From: an uncultured Rhodopirellula sp.
GTDB lineage: Bacteria; Planctomycetota; Planctomycetia; Pirellulales; Pirellulaceae
Assembly (NCBI GenBank): GCA_913061385.1
Contig: CAJXTM010000122.1
Coordinates: 1 to 8,180, forward strand
DNA length: 8,180 nt
Direction: 5' to 3'
The position numbers and the translations under genes are program-made. The notes beneath the pieces are model-generated. The model had not been told where the DNA came from, searched no databases, and was given only the letters and a program-made list of their open reading frames with translations. Below are positions 1 through 6,150 of this stretch, one piece after another; the stretch's first letter is position 1; every line of letters starts with the position of its first letter.

Positions 1-27
1 GGGCTCGGAGATGTGTATAAGAGACAG
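1..27. other. Nextera (Tn5) sequencing adapter, read-2 side, artificial
   Basis: Positions 9-27 are exactly the 19-bp hyperactive Tn5 mosaic end (AGATGTGTATAAGAGACAG). The preceding GGGCTCGG is the tail of the Illumina Nextera read-2 adapter. This is synthetic library sequence, not genome. It truncates glnD: real sequence begins at base 28. Translated on the minus strand in the glnD frame it would add a false tail starting LSLIHISEP. Confidence 0.97.
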
Positions 28-1737
28 GGTATGAACGACCAATAATTCCAGTCTGCGAATGGACCCAACTTCCGCTGCGAACGCCAGCACGATCTGAGGG
101 TCACTGAGATCATGCCGAAAAGCCACGACATTGACCGCGAGATGTTTACGCACCAACCATTCAAGTGTTTCTGCGGTAACAGGATCAAGGTTCAATCGAC
201 TAGCGGTTTCTCTTGCAATCCTTGCCCCAACAATGCAGTGATCTTCTTCATATCCCTTGCCAATATCATGGATCAGCAGGGCTAGATGCAGCAAACGTTT
301 ATCAGCGAGTCGACGATACCGACGCCCCATACCACCTTCATCATTTTGCAATTCGGTGGCGGCCTCTACAGCCCGAAAGCTGTGCGCATCAACCGTGTAC
401 TTGTGATACGCGTTGAACTGAAGCAACCCTCGCATGTGTTTGAACTCAGGAATCAATTGCTCAATGACTCTCAACTCATGCAATCGCCGAAGAAGCGGAG
501 CAAGTCGACCAGGTCGACTAAGCAACGAGAGAAACGCATCAATGGTTTCAGTATCAGGCGGTGTTGAAATACGATCCTGCATTGCCTGCCGGATCGCCTG
601 CCAAGTCTGGTGAGTAATACGCCGGCAATGCTGATTCGCGAGACTCATCAATCGCAAAATATCAGGAAGACTAGCGGCAAACTCCTCGATGTGTTCCTTG
701 GGCACCCAAATGTGGGTGGGCCCCATACGAATATGCTCAGCAATCTCTTTTGACAGAACTGATTCAACCGCTCGATGAATCAGCGGTCGACTTTGCGCGT
801 CATCTACAAAGTAAGCAGCGGCGTACCGAACATTGCGTGTGTTATCAAAATAATCCTGCATGAATTGCTCGACGGGCAAAATTCCATCGCTGCCCTTATA
901 CCCCCACGCCTCAGCAATCTCTAATTGAGTCCCTCGATCAAGAACATCGAGGCTTTTTCCCTCTCGAAAATGCAGCTCATGTCGAAGCCTTAGCATGAAT
1001 GCATACGCTTGCCGAAGATATCGATAATCTTCTTCCGGTAGTGCCCCTAGTTTAAGTAGGCGTTCCAAGTCAGTTTCACCGTAGCGTGCAAAGCCAATCC
1101 AGCGGATAAGCTGAATGTCACGTAGTGCTCCGCGAGATCGCTTGACGTTCGGCCTCAGCAGGTAAGCAGTGTCTCCCCATTTGCCTCGCTCTTCACGGCG
1201 AGCCGCAACAACTTTCTTGACGATCTCTGAACTGCGCCGCATTGCACCATGCCGAAACGCATAAAAGTACTTAGTGTACAAACGCAGACTGCCAGCCAGC
1301 AAACGCGATTCTGAGAGAGAGGAATAAATGACTGGATCCTCCCACGACATCCGGCACGCCTCATTAGAAGTGCGAAACGAAAACCCAGGATCGATTCCTG
1401 AATCCCCAATATCCTTTTGCAGATTGCCAGCAATTTTGGTTGCCAGACTCTCTGCCCTTGGGGTCGTCAAAAGCATCAAGTCGGCATCACTGTAGGGAGC
1501 CAGATCACGTCTACCAAAACCACCATGAGCGATCAGCGAAAGGCCAGTAAGACGTTCATCAGTCGCGTGTTCACGAATCGCTTCATGCCAGATATCGAGC
1601 ACGACATCGTCATAAACGTCGGCCAACAGCGTAGAGACCTGCATGCCAGGCGTACCTGAGCGATGCTGTTCAAGTGCTTTTCGCCGCCCTTGTTCGAGTG
1701 CTGCACGACAGCGTAAGACGATTGGTCTCATCGACAT
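28..1737 (-). CDS. glnD: GlnD, bifunctional [protein-PII] uridylyltransferase / uridylyl-removing enzyme, C-terminus cut off
   Basis: GlnD uridylylates the PII protein when glutamine is low and removes UMP when glutamine is high, so it is the cytosolic glutamine sensor of nitrogen control. The minus-strand frame is open for 570 codons. Residues 72-88 carry the nucleotidyltransferase signature GGFGRRDLAPYSDADLM, with metal-binding acidic residues D84 and D86. A helical linker domain follows. The HD phosphohydrolase domain begins around residue 445 (HKYTVDAHS) and has the catalytic pair H490-D491 in LLIHDIGKG, followed by D499-H500. The frame stops at LELLVVHT because the adapter begins there. 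Family members are usually about 850-930 residues, so the end of the HD domain and both C-terminal ACT glutamine-sensing domains are missing. The ATG at 1737 is the first start after an in-frame stop at 1780-1782; a second ATG lies at 1731, and neither has a clear Shine-Dalgarno. The gene lies 176 bp downstream of glnB on the same strand, which encodes its substrate. Confidence 0.95.
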
Positions 1738-1913
1738 GGCAAGATACTCAGAGCGGACGCAGAGACGGGCGTCTTCGTCCTAACCCGGACATTTTCAAGG
1801 AATAGTGCATCGCCCGCGGTTGCACACGATCCACACCGCAGTCTCCGTCAACCGACCGCAGAGCGTTGCTGAAGGTGCGACAGCTGAGTAACCGCTTGGC
1901 ATGAGGAATGGCC
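1738..1913 (-). other. glnB-glnD spacer with two dyad symmetries
   Basis: This is a 176-bp gap between two co-directional genes with no convincing coding frame. It contains a compact inverted repeat at 1756-1779: outer arms GACG/CGTC and inner arms AGACG/CGTCT around a 2-nt centre. On the glnD transcript this would be a hairpin ending about 18 nt before the start codon. A second dyad, GTGCA-N11-TGCAC, lies at 1805-1825. No run of U follows the hairpin in the direction of transcription, so it does not look like an intrinsic terminator. Whether glnD is co-transcribed with glnB or has its own promoter here cannot be decided from sequence alone. Confidence 0.35.
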
Positions 1914-2265
<352 letters not shown>

Positions 2266-2300
2266 CACGCCGGGCAAAGGTTGCTGCTCTTTGAAAGCTC

Positions 2301-2306
2301 ATTGTA
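2301..2306 (-). promoter_or_regulatory. Candidate -10 element upstream of glnB
   Basis: Read on the minus strand this is TACAAT, five of six matches to the sigma-70 -10 consensus, about 48 nt upstream of the glnB GTG. It would give a leader of roughly 40 nt. No good -35 box lies 16-18 nt upstream, and no sigma-54 (TGGCAC-N5-TTGCA) site is seen in the gap. The call rests on one hexamer. Confidence 0.25.
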
Positions 2307-2455
2307 CACCCGACCGGCCATCGAACCAGACGGGCAAAAAGATCGATGGGAGCTTAAAAACCAAAAAGTCACCGGAGACAGAGAATTCGTGGTTACATCA
2401 AAGAAATAACGACCGAAACCTGCATTCCGAGCCCAAACACCGATGGATTAGCAGT

Positions 2456-3025
2456 CTAGGAACTCTGCGTTACTTCATCCGGCTTCACCCATTCCACATC
2501 TGCCACACCCTTCCTTTTATTTACGGAACGAGTGAGCACAAACAGGAAATCACTCAGACGATTCAAATAAATGACCAACTCCTCGGAGACACTTGTTTCG
2601 TGCCTGCGAACAAGCGTCACGACCCGGCGTTCAGCTCGGCGACAAATGGCTCGGGCAAGGTGCAAATGGGTAGCACCAGCGTCGCCAGCGGGCAAGATAA
2701 ATTGCCGTAGGGGGGATAACGTACCCTCGTGCTCATCAATCCACTGTTCAAGTTGCCCAATATGGGCGTTCGAAATGATCCTCATGCTGTGATCATCGGG
2801 CTCGGGAGTCGCCAATTCGGCCCCAATCGCAAAAAGTGCATGTTGGATAATTTCCAGCTGTGTGTCGACGATATCGCCTAAATCAGCTGATCTGGCGGTA
2901 CCAATCGCAGCATTCAGTTCGTCAACAGTGCCATAAGCTTCGATGCGATCATCATCCTTCGCCACTCGCGGTCCACCAAATAGACCGGTGCTGCCGGTAT
3001 CGCCAGTTCGTGTATAAATCTTCAT
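2456..3025 (-). CDS. pduO: Cob(I)yrinic acid a,c-diamide / cob(I)alamin adenosyltransferase, PduO type
   Basis: The enzyme transfers the adenosyl group of ATP to cob(I)alamin, making coenzyme B12 in the cytosol (EC 2.5.1.17). At 189 residues it has the normal length. The N-terminal ATP-binding segment YTRTGDTGSTGLFGGPR is at residues 4-20. RIEAYGTVDELNA follows at 27-39. The second signature FILPAGD at 109-115 leads into ARAICRRAERR at 124-134, which holds the conserved arginines of the active site. YLNRLSDFLFVLTR at 153-166 is the conserved C-terminal helix. The same motifs occur in human MMAB, so this is the PduO/MMAB family and not CobA/BtuR or EutT. The start ATG at 3023-3025 begins directly on the canonical MKIYTRTGD. 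No other cobalamin gene is visible nearby. It is upstream of glnB on the same strand with a 203-bp gap, so shared transcription is uncertain. Confidence 0.95.
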   Translation of the reverse strand: MKIYTRTGDTGSTGLFGGPRVAKDDDRIEAYGTVDELNAAIGTARSADLGDIVDTQLEIIQHALFAIGAELATPEPDDHSMRIISNAHIGQLEQWIDEHEGTLSPLRQFILPAGDAGATHLHLARAICRRAERRVVTLVRRHETSVSEELVIYLNRLSDFLFVLTRSVNKRKGVADVEWVKPDEVTQSS

Positions 3026-3119
3026 AGATGACTCGTCGGGTAAAACAGAGCTCAGTTTCGGTTGGCTGAGTATCGCCTAAGATAGTCTTTTGTAGGGAAC
3101 TCCTGATAAACGACAAGGC
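3026..3119. promoter_or_regulatory. Divergent promoter region between the adenosyltransferase and Nudix genes
   Basis: Both genes start outward from this 94-bp gap, so it must hold or overlap their promoters. A possible minus-strand promoter is TTGTCG (3111-3116) and TACAAA (3089-3094) with a 16-nt spacer, four of six matches in each box. A short dyad CTCAG-N10-CTGAG lies at 3051-3070 and might be an operator. No B12-riboswitch-like box is apparent upstream of the adenosyltransferase, and the gap is too short for one. The promoter boxes are weak guesses. Confidence 0.3.
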
Positions 3120-3581
3120 ATGAAAATCTCTACTGGAAAAAGAGTTACTGCTGCAGGCATTTTATTGATGACGGGTGTCCCCAATTCAGTCGAATTTCTG
3201 CTCATGCGTCACCCGACCCGCTGGGATCTGCCAAAAGGTCATTGCGAAGCAGGCGAATCATTTCTGGAGACCGCACTCAGAGAAACAGAGGAAGAAACCG
3301 GTATTGCTGCCAATATGATTAAGATCGATCCCCGATTTGAATTCGACTTGATCTATCAGGTTCAATATGCACAGACTGGTGACGAGCTTTTGGACAAACA
3401 GGTCCGCTACTTCCTAGGTTTTCTGGATCAGAAACCTGAGTTGATTTTGACTGAACATTCCTCGGCCGCCTGGCATCTCTGGCGACCACCCCACAAAATC
3501 CAAACACAAACGATTGATCCTTTGCTGGACTCTATCGCCCGTCATTTCGACCAGCACGGCGGGCCATCGGTCGCAGGGTAA
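3120..3581 (+). CDS. Nudix hydrolase, Ap4A-hydrolase (bis(5'-nucleosyl)-tetraphosphatase) type
   Basis: Nudix enzymes cleave nucleoside diphosphates linked to another group, using Mg2+ held by the Nudix-box glutamates. The 153-residue protein has a complete box (GX5EX7REUXEEXGU) at residues 40-62: G40, E46, R54-E55, E58-E59, G61-I62. The preceding RWDLPKGH is typical of NUDT2-like diadenosine tetraphosphate hydrolases, as is the small single-domain size, so that subclass is the best guess; exact substrate cannot be read from sequence. No signal peptide or membrane segment is seen. The ATG at 3120 starts a lysine-rich MKISTGKRVTAAG strand that matches the normal beginning of the fold. AAGG lies only 1 nt upstream, so the ribosome binding site is poor. 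It is divergent from the adenosyltransferase gene. Confidence 0.9.
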   Translation: MKISTGKRVTAAGILLMTGVPNSVEFLLMRHPTRWDLPKGHCEAGESFLETALRETEEETGIAANMIKIDPRFEFDLIYQVQYAQTGDELLDKQVRYFLGFLDQKPELILTEHSSAAWHLWRPPHKIQTQTIDPLLDSIARHFDQHGGPSVAG

Positions 3582-3944
3582 TCCCATCGCTGCATCTCAG
3601 GTTCAATCCCCCCAGCGTTATTACTTTTGGATGGGATAGTTTTCCTACTGTCTGCCTCACAGAATCCTGCAGAGCAAAACTTTTGCCTTGCAGCAGATTT
3701 CTACAGAGCATCCTTTACCGACCTTCCTGCGATGGCTCCGGACTTTTTGGGTGGTAACTAATGGAACGGTTATGCCATTTCTGCGGAGAGGGTTCGCTAA
3801 CCTTTCTAGGAAGCTAGCGTCGGTTCGGCAAACCTGCACGCGGACGTGACCTAATGTTGGGTGTAAGCGATCAGATATTAACGGCAACGTCACTATCAAA
3901 TCGCCCCTCACTTCCTCATTCGCGACCGAAACCGGCAATTCATT
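3582..3944. other. 363-bp non-coding gap rich in inverted repeats
   Basis: No convincing gene is present. A 93-codon minus-strand frame at 3657-3938 starts with TTG, has no recognisable motif and runs through an inverted repeat. Several short dyads are visible: CCCATC (3583-3588) with GATGGG (3630-3635), enclosing GCTG/CAGC; a hairpin at 3667-3693; AATGG/CCATT at 3760-3779; GGTT/AACC at 3791-3802; GCTA/TAGC at 3796-3818; and GGTT/AACC at 3822-3834. Together they could form a 3' UTR/terminator region for the Nudix gene and a 5' leader or promoter region for the gene at 3945. No promoter consensus stands out. Confidence 0.4.
3667..3693. repeat. Inverted repeat, possible hairpin downstream of the Nudix gene
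   Basis: Arms CTGCAG and TTGCAG (one G-U pair) flank an A-C mismatch and then GCAAA/TTTGC around an ACT loop, giving 11 potential base pairs in 27 nt. It lies 86 nt after the Nudix stop. No T-tract follows on the plus strand, so an intrinsic terminator is doubtful; it could be a processing or stability hairpin, or a dyad operator. Confidence 0.45.
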
Positions 3945-4652
3945 ATGGGCTTTCTGAAACGCATCCTCCGCAGCAGCGTGGCCGACGACGCAATCAAAGG
4001 CAATTCAAACGGCAGCTTTGAGTCACTTTCAGACGATGAATTGCAGACTCACATGGGAATTAACTCCTACGGTGTGTTTGACCTCACTGATGCAATTCGA
4101 CCATCCTACGATCTTCAGATTGTTCCCAAGCAGGGTTACCGATACGACGAGTACATTGATGAAAGCAGTGGTACACGTACGCCCGTCATCATGGCTTCAG
4201 CTACACGCCACGCCCTGATGGACTTGTTTCTGGATCTGATTGAGCCTCTAGGAACTTCCGTCGATGTTGTTCTGGAAACCAGTCATCACGCCGGGAATGA
4301 TCAAGAAGACCTGTATCGTGAACATATTGATGTCCCGGTATTGAAAAGTATTCTGTTAGATTTCGAGGACCTTTTGCTCAACGACGGTTGCACTGGCATC
4401 GCGGTGATTAACCCCGCAAAACGGCAAGAAGTTCAGTTGGATGAGCACAAACTATTGATCGTTTATGGCGATCCCCTGGCCGAATTTGAGCAGACATTGA
4501 TCACAAGCGACGTCTATCCCGACGACGAAATCCAGTTTGTCACTGAAGCTGAGCATGTACACAGCAGCAGTGAAAGAATGTTCCGCCAGTTCAGTATGCT
4601 CAAACATCGTCTTGGAATGGACGGGGAATCAAATCAAGGTTCTTGGGAGTAG
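3945..4652 (+). CDS. Conserved-looking hypothetical protein, function unknown
   Basis: I do not recognise this family. The 235-residue product begins MGFLKRILRSS, a short basic amphipathic start, and is otherwise acidic and soluble-looking, with no hydrophobic membrane segment or signal peptide. Visible segments are SDDELQTHMGINSYGVFDL (29-47), a tyrosine-rich stretch GYRYDEYID (64-72), a predicted helix TRHALMDLFLDLIEPLG (87-103), and a strand-helix region with SVDVVLETSHH (105-115). The alternating strands and helices suggest a globular alpha/beta cytosolic protein. There is no clear Shine-Dalgarno before the ATG. The TAG stop (4650-4652) lies in a short duplicated sequence, and the same frame continues for 46 sense codons to TAA at 4791-4793. 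The annotated end may therefore not be the ancestral one. The FMN reductase-like gene follows 148 bp later on the same strand. Confidence 0.75.
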   Translation: MGFLKRILRSSVADDAIKGNSNGSFESLSDDELQTHMGINSYGVFDLTDAIRPSYDLQIVPKQGYRYDEYIDESSGTRTPVIMASATRHALMDLFLDLIEPLGTSVDVVLETSHHAGNDQEDLYREHIDVPVLKSILLDFEDLLLNDGCTGIAVINPAKRQEVQLDEHKLLIVYGDPLAEFEQTLITSDVYPDDEIQFVTEAEHVHSSSERMFRQFSMLKHRLGMDGESNQGSWE

Positions 4653-4677
4653 AAAGAACTCAACGAGTGGAAAGAAC
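4647..4677 (+). repeat. Imperfect 13-bp direct repeat with 18-bp period at the stop codon
   Basis: GAGTAGAAAGAAC (4647-4659) and GAGTGGAAAGAAC (4665-4677) differ at one base. The period of 18 is a multiple of three, so both copies are read in the same frame. The mismatch decides whether the codon is TAG (stop of the gene at 3945) or TGG (Trp). Confidence 0.85.
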
Positions 4678-4793
4678 CCGGATCATGTCCAAGGATCGAA
4701 AAGCCACCTAAAAGAGAAGGCAGTCTGGTCGACAACCTGCTGGACTTTTGCGAGCATGCATGTCGGCCCTATTTCAATCCACAGGTAAGGTAA
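4653..4793 (+). other. In-frame 46-codon extension after the TAG stop of the gene at 3945
   Basis: After TAG the frame stays open to a TAA at 4791-4793, 7 bp before the next gene. The translation looks protein-like: a charged EWKEPG stretch, a proline/lysine-rich linker and then SLVDNLLDFCEHACRPYF. There is no ATG, GTG or TTG near its beginning that would make it a separate gene. It is either the displaced C-terminus of the upstream protein (nonsense change, base error or readthrough) or chance; 46 open codons alone are not proof. Confidence 0.35.
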
Positions 4794-4800
4794 TCCTTCA

Positions 4801-5319
4801 ATGATCCTGGTGATCAGCTCCAGCCTCCACCCAGGCAGTCGTAGCCGAATCATGGCTCGTGCCTGTGTCAGCAAACTGCAAGAACTTGAGACTGAAGTCA
4901 CTTTGTTTGATCTGGCTGAATCACCACTCCCACTATGTGATGGTGCGACCGCCTATGGTGACAGTAACGTCCAGCAACTTAGCGGACTGGTCGAGAACGC
5001 AGACGCAATCCTGATTGCTTCTCCGGTCTATAATTATGATGTCAATTCAGCTGCAAAAAATGCGGTTGAACTTACCGGCAGAGCATGGACGGGAAAAATA
5101 GTGGGGATGATGCTTGCTGCCGGTGGACAGGGCAGCTACATGTCAGCGATGGGGCTTGCCAACAGTTTGATGCTTGATTTCCGTTGCCTAATCGTCCCAC
5201 GCTTTATCTACGCAACCGGCGAGTCGTTCGAAGGGGAACAACTGGCTGATGAAAGCATTCAAGAACGTGTGCAGATTCTAGTTGAAGATACGCTTCGCCT
5301 CGTCAATGGCCTCAATTAA
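4801..5319 (+). CDS. NADPH-dependent FMN reductase-like flavoprotein (flavodoxin fold)
   Basis: Members of this family bind FMN and use NAD(P)H to reduce flavins, quinones, azo dyes or metal ions in the cytosol. The 172-residue protein has a first beta strand ILVIS followed by the phosphate-binding loop SSSLHPGSRSR at residues 6-16. The characteristic SPVYNYDVNSAAKNAVEL at 73-90 is the family's second flavin-contact motif (SPEYN...KN.hD type). A glycine-rich segment AAGGQGSYMSAMG at about 104-116 is in the place of the third flavin loop. Length is normal. The ATG at 4801 opens directly on the first strand; AAGG lies about 10 nt upstream. It is in line with the unrecognised gene at 3945 and converges with nadD, only 22 bp beyond its stop. 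The physiological substrate cannot be deduced. Confidence 0.9.
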   Translation: MILVISSSLHPGSRSRIMARACVSKLQELETEVTLFDLAESPLPLCDGATAYGDSNVQQLSGLVENADAILIASPVYNYDVNSAAKNAVELTGRAWTGKIVGMMLAAGGQGSYMSAMGLANSLMLDFRCLIVPRFIYATGESFEGEQLADESIQERVQILVEDTLRLVNGLN

Positions 5320-5341
5320 GCCCCTTGATGTCTGACTGCCT

Positions 5342-5980
5342 TCAGCTGGTGACTTCCTGCGGTGTCAGGTAAAGCTTCTCTGCATTGATAAAGGCTTCAA
5401 CGGATCTTGGTGTTCGAAAACGAATACCCTGCCCTCGTCGGACTCGCTCTCTAAGTTGACTGCTGGACAGTTCAATCAATGGCATGGTCACCCGGCATTC
5501 GCGAATCCGTTCAATTTGCGTCTGACTCGCCAGCCCCGCGAGAACGTTGTAGTCAATGTTGTCATCGGCACCTCGCTGCAACACCACCAGAGTGACCAAT
5601 TCGAGCAAGCGTCTTGGCTGATGCCATTGTCGAATCGATGCCAACGAGTCACTGCCCATGATCAGGAAAATTTCTGCATGTGGAAATTCCATTTTCAACC
5701 CCTGCAGAGTATCGACCGTGTAGCTGACATCACCTCGTTTCAGTTCCCGATCGTCAACGAGGTAGCCCTCGCATCCCGATACCGCCAAGGAAAGCATTTG
5801 CCGTCTCTGGTCATTGGAAGCGACAGGGCCATCAGGTTTTAGCGGAGAAATCGCAGCCGGGATCCACCGAATTTCATCCAATTCAAGAGATTCACGAACT
5901 GCCTCAGCAATCCACAAGTGTCCGATGTGAGGAGGGTCAAATGAACCTCCCAGTATTCCGATTCGCATGGAGTCTGCCAT
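5342..5980 (-). CDS. nadD: Nicotinate-nucleotide adenylyltransferase NadD
   Basis: NadD adenylates nicotinate mononucleotide with ATP to give deamido-NAD, the penultimate cytosolic step of NAD synthesis. Counting from the ATG at 5980 the protein has 212 residues, normal for the family. The nucleotidyltransferase signature GGSFDPPHIGH is at 11-21 with H18 and H21 of the HxGH motif. The substrate-binding RGDVSYTVDTL is at 82-92, GSDSL at 109-113, and the C-terminal ATP-binding SSSQLR at 172-177 corresponds to the ISSTxIR motif. Three starts are in frame: GTG at 5998, ATG at 5980 and ATG at 5968. I chose 5980 because AGG lies 6 nt before it; 5968 would start on MRIGILGG as many homologues do. 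The gene converges on the flavoprotein gene and is divergent from priA. Confidence 0.95.
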   Translation of the reverse strand: MADSMRIGILGGSFDPPHIGHLWIAEAVRESLELDEIRWIPAAISPLKPDGPVASNDQRRQMLSLAVSGCEGYLVDDRELKRGDVSYTVDTLQGLKMEFPHAEIFLIMGSDSLASIRQWHQPRRLLELVTLVVLQRGADDNIDYNVLAGLASQTQIERIRECRVTMPLIELSSSQLRERVRRGQGIRFRTPRSVEAFINAEKLYLTPQEVTS

Positions 5981-6150
5981 TTTCTGCCTGAAATTCACGT
6001 GTTTTGCAGGTTCTGTGACCGAACTTGTCCAACCCCAGCGTCACGCTGCAGAACAGACGCGGCAGATAAAAACCCAGCAAATGCTGCCCACGACGCTGAA
6101 TCGCAGCAGTCAAACAGGAAGCAAACACGCAACGGGTTGGAACATTCACT
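5981..6150. promoter_or_regulatory. Divergent region between nadD and priA
   Basis: nadD and priA start outward from this 170-bp gap, so their promoters should lie here. I see no box pair close enough to consensus to name. A small perfect dyad CAGCG-TCA-CGCTG lies at 6036-6048. Short open frames across the gap have no recognisable motif. Confidence 0.3.

Noticed and set aside
1155..1433. 92-codon minus-strand frame
   Set aside because: Lies in another frame of glnD, whose own frame is open throughout this stretch.
2291..2710. 139-codon plus-strand frame
   Set aside because: Mostly antisense to the adenosyltransferase gene, which has clear family motifs; the rest covers the glnB upstream gap.
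3592..3620. GGTTCAATCC, resembling a tRNA T-loop
   Set aside because: The flanks do not form a 5-bp T-stem, and no D-arm, anticodon arm or acceptor stem can be drawn upstream.
3762..3819. Very short plus-strand ORF MERLCHFCGEGSLTFLGS with a CxxC
   Set aside because: Eighteen codons, no ribosome binding site, and it crosses several inverted repeats; too short to support.
3657..3938. 93-codon minus-strand open frame in the long gap
   Set aside because: TTG start, no Shine-Dalgarno, no recognisable motif, cysteine/arginine-rich shadow-like composition, and its 3' end runs through an inverted repeat.
4685..4711. Separate small gene starting at ATG 4685
   Set aside because: Its frame ends after eight codons (TAA); only a frameshift would join it to the open extension, and nothing supports one.
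4537..4788. 83-codon plus-strand frame overlapping the end of the 3945 gene
   Set aside because: Mostly a shadow of the 3945 gene in another frame; serine/threonine/tryptophan-rich with no motif.
5456..5842. 128-codon plus-strand frame
   Set aside because: Lies antisense within nadD, whose motifs are complete.
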